Shown here: piece by piece, positions 1 to 9,128 of the stretch
How positions within the stretch are numbered: the first letter of the stretch is position 1
Layout: every line of letters begins with the position of its first letter
Program-made: the position numbers and the translations under genes
Assembly (NCBI RefSeq): GCF_900101265.1
Contig: NZ_FMZS01000002.1
Span: 434,001-498,000 of the forward strand
Source: Massilia sp. PDC64
GTDB taxonomy: Bacteria; Pseudomonadota; Gammaproteobacteria; Burkholderiales; Burkholderiaceae_D
Direction: 5' to 3'
Length of the DNA stretch: 64,000 bases
Notes under the pieces: generated by a model
Told to the model about the DNA's origin: nothing
The model's input: the letters and a program-made list of their open reading frames with translations, nothing else
Databases searched by the model: none

Positions 1-133
1 CCTTGATCAGGTTGTTCAGGTTGGTGACGTAGGCCTGATGGTGCTTGCCGTAGTGGTATTCCAGCGTCTCGGCCGAGATGTGCGGCTGCAGGGCGTCCTT
101 AGCGTACGGCAGTGGGGGCAGGGTATGTTCCAT
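1..133 (-). CDS. sodB: Superoxide dismutase [Fe], N-terminal fragment (cut by window edge)
   Basis: Read on the minus strand from the ATG at 133, the first 44 codons give [20 protein letters not shown], then a segment containing [11 protein letters not shown] and NLNNLIK. This is nearly identical to the start of E. coli SodB; the His in HYGKHH is the first iron ligand in that family. The enzyme converts superoxide to hydrogen peroxide and oxygen in the cytoplasm. The rest of the gene lies left of the window. It follows xseA on the same strand after a 120 bp gap that could hold its own promoter. The family is clear; Fe rather than Mn is inferred from resemblance to SodB. Confidence 0.93.
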   Translation of the reverse strand, partial: MEHTLPPLPYAKDALQPHISAETLEYHYGKHHQAYVTNLNNLIK

Positions 134-253
134 GTCTTGTTCCTTAAAAGTTGACGGGAGACTCGAGAGTCTCTGCGGTACATCAATTCGGGCGCTTATT
201 CTAAACCGGTTAGCTAAACGTTGCAGATATGACTTTGCGAATACATCAGATTG

Positions 254-1642
254 TCATTCGAGTAAGTCCTGTACGCCGGCCACGCTGACCTCGGCGCTGC
301 CTTCCGCCAGGCGGATGCGCAACACGTCGCGCGGCTTGATCTGGCCCGGCGCATGTAGAACTTTACCTTTCGCATTGCTGACGATCGCATAGCCGCGCTC
401 CAGCGTGCGCTGCGGGTTCAGCAGTTCCAGCTGCGCCGCCAGGGCGTTCAATGCCTCGCGCCGCGCGCGCAACTGGTTGCCGACGCTGGCCACCAGGTGG
501 CGCCGGTCGGATTCCAGCCGCGTACGCAGCCCGCTCCAGTCCGGGCGATGGCGGGCCCAGCGCTGTTGCAGCTGTGCCAGCAACAAGCCATGCCGGTTCA
601 CCGGCGCACGGACGGCATGCGTGAGACTGCTGGCCATGCCAAGAAGTTTCAGGCGCTGGTGCTGGATCTGGCTCGACGGGCTCAGCAGGCGGCGCGACAG
701 GTTGTCGAGCCCCTGGCTGGCGTCGGACAGGACGCGGTCCATCGCGCGGCGCAGGTCGCCCGCGTCCGCCTGCAGGGATGCGAGCCAGTCCGCGCGCGCC
801 GTCGCGGCGAGCTCGGCGGCGGCCGTCGGCGTGGCGGCGCGCAGGTCGGCGGCGAAGTCGGCGATGGTGAAATCCGTCTCGTGGCCCACGCCCGAGATCA
901 CGGGCATGCTGCACGCCGCGATCGCGCGCGCGACGGCTTCCTCGTTGAAGCTCCACAGGTCTTCGATCGAGCCCCCGCCGCGGCACACGATCAGCACGTC
1001 CACTTCGCGCCGGTACGACGCGATGGCAATGGCCTCGGCGATCTTCTGCGCGGCCAGCTGGCCTTGGACGGGCGCCGGATACAGCACGACGCGCACGTGC
1101 GGCACGCGCCGCTTGAGGGCCGTCAGCACGTCGCGCAGCGCGGCCGCCTGCGGGCTCGTGACGATGCCCACCGTGCGCGCGAACAGCGGCAGGGAACGCT
1201 TGCGGGCTTCGTCGAACAGGCCCTCGGCCCCCAGCTTTTCCTTCAGGCGCATGAACGCTTCGTACAACGCGCCCACGCCGGCGCGGCGGATCGCTTCCAC
1301 GTTGATCTGGTAATCGCCCCGTGCGCCGTACAGCGTGACGAGGGCGCGCACCTCGACCTTGTCGCCTTCGCGCGGGGTAAAGCCCGCGTACTGGGCGCGG
1401 CCGCGGAACATGACGGCGCGCACCTGGGCCGCGTCGTCCTTCAGCGTGAAATACCAGTGGCCACTGGCCGCGCGCGTGAAATTCGAGATCTCGCCGCCGA
1501 TCCACACGAGGGGAAAGGTGCGCTCCAGCAGGCGCGCGACCTGCTGGTTGAGGGCCGTGACGGTCAGTACGGGCGGGGCGGCATAGGCCGGATCGGCGTC
1601 TTCGGTGGGGAACATAGGGTTGAGCTGGTTTGAACTGTCCAC
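254..1642 (-). CDS. xseA: Exodeoxyribonuclease VII large subunit
   Basis: About 460 residues, the normal length for XseA, which with XseB degrades single-stranded DNA bidirectionally in repair. An N-terminal OB-fold region contains [20 protein letters not shown] (about residues 46-65). The catalytic domain has the family blocks [34 protein letters not shown] and [20 protein letters not shown]. The start is uncertain: GTG at 1642 gives 462 aa and ATG at 1615 gives 453 aa, and neither has a good ribosome-binding site. The gene diverges from exbB across the repeat array, so its promoter must lie in or beside that array. No xseB is in the window. Confidence 0.95.
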   Translation of the reverse strand: MDSSNQLNPMFPTEDADPAYAAPPVLTVTALNQQVARLLERTFPLVWIGGEISNFTRAASGHWYFTLKDDAAQVRAVMFRGRAQYAGFTPREGDKVEVRALVTLYGARGDYQINVEAIRRAGVGALYEAFMRLKEKLGAEGLFDEARKRSLPLFARTVGIVTSPQAAALRDVLTALKRRVPHVRVVLYPAPVQGQLAAQKIAEAIAIASYRREVDVLIVCRGGGSIEDLWSFNEEAVARAIAACSMPVISGVGHETDFTIADFAADLRAATPTAAAELAATARADWLASLQADAGDLRRAMDRVLSDASQGLDNLSRRLLSPSSQIQHQRLKLLGMASSLTHAVRAPVNRHGLLLAQLQQRWARHRPDWSGLRTRLESDRRHLVASVGNQLRARREALNALAAQLELLNPQRTLERGYAIVSNAKGKVLHAPGQIKPRDVLRIRLAEGSAEVSVAGVQDLLE

Positions 1643-1734
1643 AAAAACATGGCTGCGCGCAGTGTAAGATACATCTGCTGTAGAACAACAAGTAGTTTTT
1701 GTAAACGCCTGATTTTTATAGTAAAACGACGCTG

Positions 1735-1836
1735 CTCGATTTCAATGCAGCAACCAAATTGCCTTATGGATCAATGGCTTGAGTGCATCTTCGGATACTT
1801 GGCCACAATCTTATCCACAGTTTATGTGTGAAAGTG
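1735..1836 (+). repeat. Array module 1
   Basis: IHF-like site GATCAATGGCTTG at 1769-1781 (first base off consensus). A perfect DnaA box TTATCCACA lies at 1811-1819, 42 bp start to start. The A/T element is degenerate (CTCGATTTCA at 1735). A further C-like tract at 1708 may be a remnant of another unit towards xseA. Confidence 0.75.
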
Positions 1837-1851
1837 GACAAGTCGGCGGTG

Positions 1852-1954
1852 CTCAAAAATTCAGCGTGAATATATTTTCCTAGAGCAATCAAACACTTAG
1901 GATGCTGTCCCGGCTCTTGCTCACATCGTTTTCCACAGTTTGTGTGAACAGAGG
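1852..1954 (+). repeat. Array module 2
   Basis: A/T element CTCAAAAATT at 1852. The IHF-like site AATCAAACACTTA at 1887-1899 matches the consensus fully. The DnaA-like box TTTTCCACA is at 1929-1937, flanked by TCACA (1921-1925) and TGTGTGA (1941-1947). Confidence 0.85.
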
Positions 1955-1991
1955 CCCTTCGGCGCGGGGCCGCAGGACCGGTTGTCCACTG

Positions 1992-2093
1992 CCTAAAAAA
2001 TCTGCATGGAAAAAATACTGTTTAGATTCAATGACTTTGTCCATGATCAAGGGCCTTGCTCACAATCTTTTCCATAAAATTTGTGAAGAAGGT
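1992..2093 (+). repeat. Array module 3 (most degenerate)
   Basis: A/T element CCTAAAAAAT at 1992. The IHF-like site ATTCAATGACTTT at 2026-2038 has two mismatches. The box TTTTCCATA at 2068-2076 has one mismatch to the DnaA consensus. The 42 bp spacing is kept although both sites have drifted. Confidence 0.75.
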
Positions 2094-2186
2094 CGGCCGG
2101 CGCCGGGACGCGACTATAACCCAGGTCGCGGCATGGCCGGAACAGGCAACCGGCGCGGCGTCGTCGCTGTGGGCAAGTCCGGCGTG

Positions 2187-2289
2187 CCTAAAAATTGGGC
2201 TCGGCTAACAATGTTGAGCGAAATCAAAGGCTTAGTGGGCGAACGATGTGCTTGCTCACATCTTTTTCCACAGTTTGTGTGAAAAATCC
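2187..2289 (+). repeat. Array module 4
   Basis: A/T element CCTAAAAATT at 2187. The full-consensus IHF-like site AATCAAAGGCTTA is at 2222-2234. The DnaA-like box TTTTCCACA is at 2264-2272, in a TCACA/TGTGTGA dyad. It follows the longest linker (about 93 bp, G+C rich) and is itself followed by a reverse-strand near-box at 2311-2319 (TTATCCACG). Confidence 0.85.
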
Positions 2290-2326
2290 TGCGGGCGTTC
2301 ATCCCTGGGGCGTGGATAAGTGCCTG

Positions 2327-2428
2327 CTCAAAAAACGGGCGCATATTGTTTATCTTTAAAAATCAATGACTTAGATTATGGTTGGTGCGCTTGCGCACAA
2401 TTTTGTCCACAAAAAATGTGCAGAAGGG
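2327..2428 (+). repeat. Array module 5
   Basis: A/T element CTCAAAAAAC at 2327, then a very A/T-rich stretch at 2342-2362. The full-consensus IHF-like site AATCAATGACTTA is at 2361-2373. The DnaA box TTGTCCACA is at 2403-2411, flanked by GCACA and TGTGC. Confidence 0.85.
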
Positions 2429-2465
2429 CAGGGGAGAGGCGGACTTGTAGTCAGGCACAACCGTG

Positions 2466-2566
2466 CCTATTTTTTGGACGTCGAAATTTCTCTGATTAAA
2501 ATCAAATACTTACCTTATGGAAAGCTGATTTCTCACAAATTTATCCACAGAAATTGTGGGCAACTA
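2466..2566 (+). repeat. Array module 6
   Basis: A/T element CCTATTTTTT at 2466. The full-consensus IHF-like site AATCAAATACTTA is at 2500-2512. A perfect DnaA box TTATCCACA lies at 2541-2549, 41 bp start to start, the only module that departs from 42. Confidence 0.85.
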
Positions 2567-2627
2567 CATGCAATCTGGCTCCCGGCCAGTCTCGAAGTTC
2601 TATGCAGGAAAACGTACTCCTGTCCTG

Positions 2628-2729
2628 CCAAGTTTTTACGCACGGAAAAATATCCTTTAAGAATCAAGGTGCTTAGCGCAACTGGAGCGCCTTGCACACA
2701 CTTTTATCCACAGAAAGTGTGCAGAACTC
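2628..2729 (+). repeat. Array module 7 (nearest exbB)
   Basis: A/T element CCAAGTTTTT at 2628. The IHF-like AATCAA is at 2662-2667 with TTA at 2673-2675, a 5 nt rather than 4 nt spacer. A perfect DnaA box TTATCCACA lies at 2704-2712, 42 bp from the IHF start. The flanks form GCACAC and GTGTGC arms. It ends about 80 bp before the exbB start. Confidence 0.85.
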
Positions 2730-2808
2730 TACTTGCCGCAATCCGGGCAACACGTTACATTGCGCAACTAACTTGTTTCATTGTTTTTTACTTATCCGGG
2801 AGTCCCAT

Positions 2809-3414
2809 TTGCTCGCCATTCTTCAAGCCGCCGGCTGGCCCATCTGGCTGTTGCTGATCGCATCGATCATCGCCCTGGCCCTGATCATCGAGCGCCTGAT
2901 CTACCTGCGCCGCGAGAAGATCCTGCCGCGCCAGTTGCTCGATGAAGTCATTCAGGTCTATCGCAGCGGCAAGGTCACTCCGGACATCATCGACAAGCTG
3001 CAAACGAATTCCCCGCTCGGCGCCGTGCTGGCCGCCGCGCTGCGCAACGTCGACGCGCCGCGCGACGTGATGAAGGAATCGATCGAGGAAGCGGGCAGGG
3101 GCGTTGCCCACGTGCTGGAACGCTTCCTGACGACGCTGGGCACGATCGCGTCGCTGGCGCCGCTGATGGGCCTGTTCGGCACGGTGGTCGGCATGATCGA
3201 GATCTTCGGCGCGCAGAACGCCAGCGGCACGAATCCCGCGCAACTGGCCCACGGTATCTCCGTCGCGCTGTACAACACGGGCTTCGGCCTGGCGATCGCG
3301 ATGCCGGCCCTCGTGTTCTACCGCCACTTCCGCGCACTGGTCGACAGCTTCATCATCGACATGGAGCTGCAGGCCGTGAAATTCGTCGACGTCGTCCACG
3401 GTGCCCGCAAATGA
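2809..3414 (+). CDS. exbB: ExbB/TolQ-family proton-channel subunit
   Basis: MotA/TolQ/ExbB inner-membrane protein that works with ExbD to couple the proton gradient to outer-membrane processes. One N-terminal membrane segment (WPIWLLLIASIIALALIIER) is followed by a cytoplasmic loop. A conserved helical pair contains TTLGTIASLAPLMGLFGTVV and a downstream GISVALYNTGFGLAIAMPAL. The open frame extends upstream to 2692 inside array module 7. The likely start is TTG at 2809 (201 aa), preceded at 6 bp by GGGAG (2798-2802), which gives the usual short N-terminus. It overlaps exbD by 4 bp (ATGA). TolQ versus ExbB cannot be settled from sequence alone; linkage to lpxK and kdsB is the common Burkholderiales arrangement. 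Confidence 0.9.
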   Translation: MLAILQAAGWPIWLLLIASIIALALIIERLIYLRREKILPRQLLDEVIQVYRSGKVTPDIIDKLQTNSPLGAVLAAALRNVDAPRDVMKESIEEAGRGVAHVLERFLTTLGTIASLAPLMGLFGTVVGMIEIFGAQNASGTNPAQLAHGISVALYNTGFGLAIAMPALVFYRHFRALVDSFIIDMELQAVKFVDVVHGARK

Positions 3415-3866
3415 TCGACTTCCGCCGCGGCCGCAAACGCGAGGATCCGGAAATCAACCTGATCCCGTTCATCGACGTGCTGCTGGTCGTGCTGATCTTC
3501 CTGATGGTGACGACCACGTACAGCAAGTTCACCGAACTGCAGATCACGCTGCCGACGGCCGATGCCGAGAAGGCGATCGAGAAGCCGTTCGAGATCAACG
3601 TCACGGTCGATGCCAAGGGTAACTACACGGTGAACAACGTGCCGGTCGCCTTCCACGGCGTGGCGAGCCTCGCCGACGACCTCAAGCGCGCGGCCGCCAC
3701 CGGTCCGGACGGCCAGCCGCTGGCGGCGCCCGTGAAGGACCCCGTCATCATCGTCAATGCCGACCAGTTCGCGATGCACCAGATGGTCATCAACGTGCTG
3801 GAAGCGGCGCGCATGGCCGGTTACGACAAGCTGACGTTCGCGGCGCAGACGGGCGGGCAGAAGTAA
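3411..3866 (+). CDS. exbD: ExbD/TolR-family biopolymer transport protein
   Basis: 151 residues. A short cytoplasmic start (MIDFRRGRKREDPEINLIPF) is followed by the family signature FIDVLLVVLIFLMVTTTYSK, whose membrane-embedded Asp is the proton-relay residue in this family. A periplasmic domain follows to the C-terminus. It is translationally coupled to exbB (ATGA overlap at 3411) and is the partner of its channel. The stop at 3864-3866 is followed immediately by a palindromic repeat pair. Confidence 0.92.
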   Translation: MIDFRRGRKREDPEINLIPFIDVLLVVLIFLMVTTTYSKFTELQITLPTADAEKAIEKPFEINVTVDAKGNYTVNNVPVAFHGVASLADDLKRAAATGPDGQPLAAPVKDPVIIVNADQFAMHQMVINVLEAARMAGYDKLTFAAQTGGQK

Positions 3867-3873
3867 CAATACC

Positions 3874-3960
3874 CGTCGTCCCCGCGCAGGCGGGGACCCA
3901 AGTTATGCTTGCGCTGACAAGACGCGGGCAGGATGGGTCCCTGCCTACGCAGGGACGACG
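3874..3960 (+). repeat. REP-like inverted pair of palindromes
   Basis: Two 27 bp arms (3874-3900 and 3934-3960) are inverted repeats with 24 of 27 positions matching, 33 bp apart. Each arm is itself a hairpin: GTCCCCGC/GCGGGGAC on the left and GTCCCTGC/GCAGGGAC on the right. The differences between arms keep pairing within each arm. The element sits between exbD and lpxK, 13 bp before the lpxK ATG. It looks like a REP/BIME-type dispersed element; mobility and copy number cannot be judged here. Confidence 0.8.
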
Positions 3961-3973
3961 TTTCGGCTTTTAC

Positions 3974-5002
3974 ATGGCATCCTCTCTCGAATCCACACTC
4001 ACCCGCGCCTGGCTCCGCCGCGGTCCCCTCGCCATCGCCCTGTTGCCGCTTGCGCTGCTGCTGCGCGTGCTGGTCGCGCTGCGCGTCGCCCTGTACCGCG
4101 CCGGCGTGCTGAAGGCCGAACGGCTGCCCGTGCCTGTCGTCGTCGTCGGCAATATCTTCATCGGCGGCACGGGCAAGACCCCGCTCACGATCTGGCTGGC
4201 GCAGCAACTGCGCGCGGCGGGCATGACACCCGGCGTGATCTCGCGCGGCCACGGCGGCGCCGAAGACGCACCGCGCGAAGTGCTGCCCACGTCGCGCGCA
4301 CAGGACGTCGGCGACGAACCCGTATTGATCGCGGCGCGGGCAGGGTGCCCGGTCGTCGTCGGCCGCAAGCGCGTCGAGGCCGGGCGCCGTCTGCTGGACC
4401 TGCATCCGGACGTGGACGTCGTGATCACGGACGACGGCCTGCAGCACTATGCCCTCGCGCGCGACGTGGAGATCATCCTGTTCGACGGCCGCGGCGCCGG
4501 CAACGGCTGGACCTTGCCGGCCGGCCCCTTGCGCGAACCGCCGTCGCGGCGGCGCGACTTCACCGTCGTCAACGCGCCGGAGATCACGCCGCAACTCGCG
4601 GCAGCGGTGGGCGGCCGGCCCTGGCAGATGCGCCTCGCGGGCGACCATGCCGAGCGCCTGATGGATGCGGGCGAACGCGTACCGTTGTCCGCGTTGCGCG
4701 GCGAGCGCGTGCTGGCGGCGGCCGGCATCGGCAATCCGGGGCGCTTCTTCGCGCTGCTGCGGGCCGCCGGCCTCGACGTTGCCGAGCTGCCGCTGCCCGA
4801 CCACCACGACTTCCTGGACGACCCGTTTGCGGCCGTCGACGCCGACGTCATCCTGGTGACGGAGAAGGATGCAGTAAAATGTCGGCAACTTGAAACAATC
4901 AACAACGACCCGCGCGTGTGGGTCGTGCCGGTCGGCGCGCAGATCGATGCCGCGCTGGCTGCCCAAATCGTGGAGAAATGTCGTGGACGCCCGACTGCTT
5001 GA
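3974..5002 (+). CDS. lpxK: Tetraacyldisaccharide 4'-kinase
   Basis: 342 residues from the ATG at 3974. LpxK phosphorylates the 4' position of the lipid A disaccharide precursor at the inner-membrane face. An N-terminal hydrophobic segment precedes the P-loop [16 protein letters not shown] (about residues 55-70). The later blocks [22 protein letters not shown] and PDHHDF are typical of the family. A frame open from 3905 would start inside the REP-like pair, so the ATG just after it is preferred. It overlaps the following Trm112-family gene by 20 bp. Confidence 0.95.
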   Translation: MASSLESTLTRAWLRRGPLAIALLPLALLLRVLVALRVALYRAGVLKAERLPVPVVVVGNIFIGGTGKTPLTIWLAQQLRAAGMTPGVISRGHGGAEDAPREVLPTSRAQDVGDEPVLIAARAGCPVVVGRKRVEAGRRLLDLHPDVDVVITDDGLQHYALARDVEIILFDGRGAGNGWTLPAGPLREPPSRRRDFTVVNAPEITPQLAAAVGGRPWQMRLAGDHAERLMDAGERVPLSALRGERVLAAAGIGNPGRFFALLRAAGLDVAELPLPDHHDFLDDPFAAVDADVILVTEKDAVKCRQLETINNDPRVWVVPVGAQIDAALAAQIVEKCRGRPTA

Positions 5003-5156
5003 TATCCTGGTCTGCCCGCTGTGCAAGGGACCGCTCGAATATGACAAGAAAGCGCAGGAACTGATCTGCCGCCCGGACCGCCTCGCGTATCCGATCCGCG
5101 ACGGCATCCCGATCATGTGGGCCGAAGAGGCGCGCAAGGTCGAGCCCGCGCTGTAA
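4983..5156 (+). CDS. Trm112/UPF0434 family small protein
   Basis: 57 residues starting at GTG 4983, inside the end of lpxK ([20 protein letters not shown]). The CPLC pair and the ending [10 protein letters not shown] are the Trm112/YcaR signature. A third Cys lies in LICRPDR, so only part of a zinc-binding set is present. In proteobacteria this gene commonly sits between lpxK and kdsB. Bacterial function is poorly defined; eukaryotic relatives activate methyltransferases. Its stop overlaps the kdsB ATG (TAATG at 5154-5158), so translation is tightly coupled. Confidence 0.88.
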   Translation: MDARLLDILVCPLCKGPLEYDKKAQELICRPDRLAYPIRDGIPIMWAEEARKVEPAL

Positions 5157-5908
5157 TGGGTTTCGTCGTCATCATCCCGGCCCGCCTGGCGTCGACGCGG
5201 CTGCCGAACAAGCCGCTCGCGGACCTGGGCGGCAAGCCGATGATCGTGCGCGTGGCCGAACGCGCGCAGCAATCGGGCGCGTCCCGCATCATCGTCGCCA
5301 CCGACCACGCCGACATCGCCGCCGCCTGCGCCGCGCACGGCATCGAGGCGTGCATGACGCGCGCCGACCACCCGTCCGGCACGGACCGCATCGCCGAAGT
5401 GGCGCACCTGCTCGGCCTCGCGCCCGACGCCGTCGTCGTCAACCTGCAGGGCGACGAACCCCTGATCGACCCCGCGCTGCTGGCCGCCTGCGCCGCGCGC
5501 ATTTCAAGCGACGTGCCGATGGCCACGTGCGCCCATCCGCTCTCCGACGTCGCCGACGCCTTCAATCCGAACGTGGTGAAGGTCGTGCTGGACAAGCTCG
5601 GCAGGGCGCTTTACTTCTCGCGCGCCACGATCCCGTGGCACCGCGACGGCTTTGCCGCCACCCGCGAGCAATTGCCGGCTGGCTACGTGCCCCTGCGCCA
5701 CATCGGCCTGTACGCGTACAGCAATGCGTTCCTGCAGCGCTACCCGCAGCTGGAACCGTCGCCGCTCGAATCCATCGAAGCCCTGGAACAATTGCGCGTG
5801 CTGTGGCACGGCGTGCCGATCGCCGTCCACGTGACGGACGAGGCGCCGCATGCCGGTGTCGACACGCCGGCCGACCTCGAGCGCGTGCGACTTTTCTATA
5901 CGTCTTGA
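5156..5908 (+). CDS. kdsB: 3-deoxy-manno-octulosonate cytidylyltransferase
   Basis: 250 residues from the ATG at 5156. It activates KDO with CTP to give CMP-KDO for the lipopolysaccharide core. The N-terminus [20 protein letters not shown] is the nucleotide-binding signature. [10 protein letters not shown] and [16 protein letters not shown] are further conserved blocks, and the length is normal. With lpxK upstream this forms a lipid A/KDO operon. The start is fixed by the overlap with the preceding stop. Confidence 0.96.
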   Translation: MGFVVIIPARLASTRLPNKPLADLGGKPMIVRVAERAQQSGASRIIVATDHADIAAACAAHGIEACMTRADHPSGTDRIAEVAHLLGLAPDAVVVNLQGDEPLIDPALLAACAARISSDVPMATCAHPLSDVADAFNPNVVKVVLDKLGRALYFSRATIPWHRDGFAATREQLPAGYVPLRHIGLYAYSNAFLQRYPQLEPSPLESIEALEQLRVLWHGVPIAVHVTDEAPHAGVDTPADLERVRLFYTS

Positions 5909-6059
5909 TCCGCGTGGAAACTACTCTTCAGCCTGCTTGCGCCACGTCAAACGGCTGAGAGATCGGCCGCCTTCAGTGGCGTTTGATGCTGCTTTTGTGG
6001 TAAGTTTCGTATCAGCTAGTCAGACATGCATCAATGCGGTTATCTGTTCCCAACTATAA

Positions 6060-6758
<699 letters not shown>

Positions 6759-6768
6759 GCATTCCAGG

Positions 6769-6790
6769 GCGGCGCAAGCCGCTCTTTTTT
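6769..6790 (+). terminator. Intrinsic terminator after adk
   Basis: Stem GCGGC/GCCGC (6769-6773 with 6778-6782), tetraloop GCAA, then T6 at 6785-6790. It lies 10 bp after the adk stop. Confidence 0.85.
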
Positions 6791-6841
6791 GGCTCCGGAT
6801 GACTCATGCCATCCGTCCAGGTTTTTAGATCAAAGTTTTGT

Positions 6842-6855
6842 CGCACTTTTGTGCG
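6842..6855. promoter_or_regulatory. Short palindrome in the hppA leader
   Basis: CGCAC-TTTT-GTGCG is a perfect 5 bp inverted repeat about 90 bp before hppA. It could be an operator or a weak hairpin; nothing else supports a function. Confidence 0.3.
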
Positions 6856-6944
6856 GCGAATGCAGCAAGGCAGGCCGTATCGCAGGCAAGTGCACGCGGC
6901 CTTTCGACTCTGTGGTGGTTTGATCGAAGAACGAGGGGGACGAC

Positions 6945-9128
6945 ATGGCATCCGCGCAGCTCATCTTCGCCGTCGCGTGCGGCGTCATCGCGGTATTCTA
7001 CGGCTTGTGGTCGCGCAGTTGGGTCCTGCACCAGGATCCCGGCAACGGCCGCATGCAGGAAATCTCGCTGGCCATCCAGCAGGGGGCTTCGGCCTACCTG
7101 GCGCGCCAGTACCGGACCATCGGCATCGTGGGCATCGTCCTGCTGATCGCCATCTTCCTGTTACTCGGACCCGCGACCGCGGGCGGCTTCCTCGCCGGCG
7201 CGCTGCTGTCCGGGGCCTGCGGCTTCATCGGCATGAACGTGTCCGTCCGCGCCAACGTGCGCACGGCGCAGGCGGCGGCAACGGGGCTCGACCAGGCGCT
7301 GAACGTCGCCTTCCGCGGCGGCGCGATCACGGGCATGCTCGTCGTCGGACTGGGCCTGCTGGGCGTGGCGCTGTTCTACTGGATCCTGGTCCTTCGCGCG
7401 GACGCCGCGCTGACCCACCATGAAGTGATCCAGCCGCTCGTGGGGCTCGCATTCGGCGCGTCGCTGATCTCGATCTTCGCGCGCCTGGGCGGCGGCATCT
7501 TCACGAAGGGCGCGGACGTCGGCGCCGACCTCGTCGGCAAGGTCGAGGCCGGCATTCCCGAGGACGATCCCCGCAATCCCGCCGTCATCGCCGACAACGT
7601 GGGCGACAACGTGGGCGATTGCGCCGGCATGGCGGCCGACCTGTTCGAAACCTATGTCGTCACGCTCGTCGCCACGATGCTGCTGGGTGCACTGGTGATC
7701 CCCGGCATGGGCGGCACGGGCACCGTGTATCCGCTGCTGCTGGGCGGGATCTCCATCATCGCGTCCATCGTCGGCTGCTCGCTCGTGAAGAACCATCCGG
7801 GGCACAAGATCATGTACGCGCTGTACACGGGGCTGTGGTGGTCGGCCGGGCTGTCGCTGATCGGGTTCGCCGCCGTCACGTGGCTCGTGTGGCCGGACGA
7901 TGCGATGCGCTGGCGCATGCTGGGCTGCGCCACGGTCGGCATCGCGCTCACGGGCCTGATGGTCTACATCACCGAGTACTACACGGCCACGGAGTTCGGC
8001 CCCGTGCGCCACATCGCGGAAGCATCGACGACGGGCCACGGCACCAACATCATCGCGGGTCTGGGCGTGTCGATGAAGTCGACCGCGTATCCCGTGCTCG
8101 TCGTGTGCGCCGCGATCCTCGTCGCGTACCAGCTGGGCGGCCTGTACGGCATCGCCATCGCGGCAACGGCGATGCTGTCGATGGCCGGCATCATCGTCGC
8201 GCTGGATGCCTACGGCCCGATCACGGACAACGCCGGCGGCATCGCCGAGATGAGCGGCATGCCGGACCAGGTGCGCGCCGTCACCGACCCGCTGGACGCC
8301 GTCGGCAACACGACGAAGGCCGTCACGAAGGGGTATGCGATCGGCTCCGCGGGGCTCGCGGCACTCGTGCTGTTCGCCGACTACACGCATGCGCTGGAAG
8401 CGCACGGCACGCGCATCGCGTTCGAGCTGTCGAACCCGATGGTGATCGTGGGCCTGTTCATCGGCGGCCTCGTGCCCTACCTGTTCGGCGCGCTGGCGAT
8501 GGAAGCGGTGGGGCGGGCGGCGGGGGCCGTCGTGCTGGAGGTGCGGAGACAATTCCGCGACATCGTCGGCATCATGACGGGCGCCGGCAAGCCGGAATAC
8601 GACAAGGCCGTCGACATGCTCACGGCGTCCGCCATCCGCGAGATGGTGCTGCCGTCGCTGCTGCCCGTGATCGTGCCCATCCTCGTCGGCATGCTGCTGG
8701 GGCCGGCGGCGCTGGGCGGCATGCTGATGGGGACGATCGTGACTGGACTCTTCGTCGCGATCTCGATGACGACGGGCGGCGGCGCCTGGGATAACGCCAA
8801 GAAATACATCGAGGACAACCACTACGGCGGCAAGGGCTCCGATGCGCACAAGGCCGCCGTGACGGGCGACACGGTGGGCGATCCGTACAAGGACACGGCC
8901 GGGCCGGCCGTGAATCCGCTCATCAAGATCATCAACATCGTGGCGCTGCTGCTCGTGCCGCTGTTGCCGGCGGGCGGCTGGCTGGCCGTCACGGAACCGC
9001 AGGCGTTGTACGGCAAACCCGCGGCGACCGCGCAAACGCCCGCAGGGGCCTCGAAAGCAGCGGTTCAGCGCCCGAGCGCCTCGCTGAGCGCGCTTTCCAG
9101 CGATGCCCGGTCCGAATCGCCGCGGTAG
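6945..9128 (+). CDS. hppA: Membrane-bound proton-translocating pyrophosphatase (K+-independent type)
   Basis: 727 residues with about 16 hydrophobic segments. It hydrolyses pyrophosphate and pumps protons across the inner membrane. The substrate motif [11 protein letters not shown] lies near residue 190, followed by [20 protein letters not shown]; the second acidic cluster is [19 protein letters not shown]. Lys458 in [10 protein letters not shown] marks the K+-independent subclass, where K+-dependent enzymes have Ala. The start ATG follows an AGGGGGAC-like ribosome site. The last 20 or so residues (after AVQRPSA) run antisense through the next gene and look like an unconserved tail. Confidence 0.95.
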   Translation: MASAQLIFAVACGVIAVFYGLWSRSWVLHQDPGNGRMQEISLAIQQGASAYLARQYRTIGIVGIVLLIAIFLLLGPATAGGFLAGALLSGACGFIGMNVSVRANVRTAQAAATGLDQALNVAFRGGAITGMLVVGLGLLGVALFYWILVLRADAALTHHEVIQPLVGLAFGASLISIFARLGGGIFTKGADVGADLVGKVEAGIPEDDPRNPAVIADNVGDNVGDCAGMAADLFETYVVTLVATMLLGALVIPGMGGTGTVYPLLLGGISIIASIVGCSLVKNHPGHKIMYALYTGLWWSAGLSLIGFAAVTWLVWPDDAMRWRMLGCATVGIALTGLMVYITEYYTATEFGPVRHIAEASTTGHGTNIIAGLGVSMKSTAYPVLVVCAAILVAYQLGGLYGIAIAATAMLSMAGIIVALDAYGPITDNAGGIAEMSGMPDQVRAVTDPLDAVGNTTKAVTKGYAIGSAGLAALVLFADYTHALEAHGTRIAFELSNPMVIVGLFIGGLVPYLFGALAMEAVGRAAGAVVLEVRRQFRDIVGIMTGAGKPEYDKAVDMLTASAIREMVLPSLLPVIVPILVGMLLGPAALGGMLMGTIVTGLFVAISMTTGGGAWDNAKKYIEDNHYGGKGSDAHKAAVTGDTVGDPYKDTAGPAVNPLIKIINIVALLLVPLLPAGGWLAVTEPQALYGKPAATAQTPAGASKAAVQRPSASLSALSSDARSESPR

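Larger units (their letters stand above)
1735..2729 (+). repeat. Array of seven A-tract / IHF-like / DnaA-box modules
   Basis: The 1.17 kb between the divergent xseA and exbB starts has no convincing gene. It holds seven modules of about 102 bp in one orientation, starting at 1735, 1852, 1992, 2187, 2327, 2466 and 2628. Each has three elements: (C) an A/T tract of the type CCTAAAAATT or CTCAAAAATT; (A) 34-35 bp later, a match to the IHF consensus WATCAANNNNTTR; (B) 42 bp after the start of A (41 in module 6), a 9-mer fitting or nearly fitting the DnaA box TTWTNCACA. The DnaA box sits inside a dyad of the type TCACA...TGTGA or GCACA...TGTGC. G+C-rich linkers of 15-93 bp separate modules. The elements and spacings are seen directly; protein binding is inferred from consensus. 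Confidence 0.9.

Noticed and set aside
1735..2729. CRISPR array
   Set aside because: Repeat units are about 100 bp and degenerate, linkers vary from 15 to 93 bp, and no cas genes are present.
2692..2808. N-terminal extension of exbB from ATG 2692
   Set aside because: It lies within array module 7, encodes no membrane or signal feature, and a good ribosome site precedes TTG 2809.
1902..2857. Open frames in the repeat array encoding short peptides of the type LAHNFxHKxC
   Set aside because: The similarity comes from the repeated DNA element read in changing frames. No frame runs through the modules, starts lack ribosome sites, and differences between copies do not favour silent positions.
3905..3973. 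Upstream extension of LpxK
   Set aside because: The extra 23 codons translate the REP-like repeat and lack a ribosome site.
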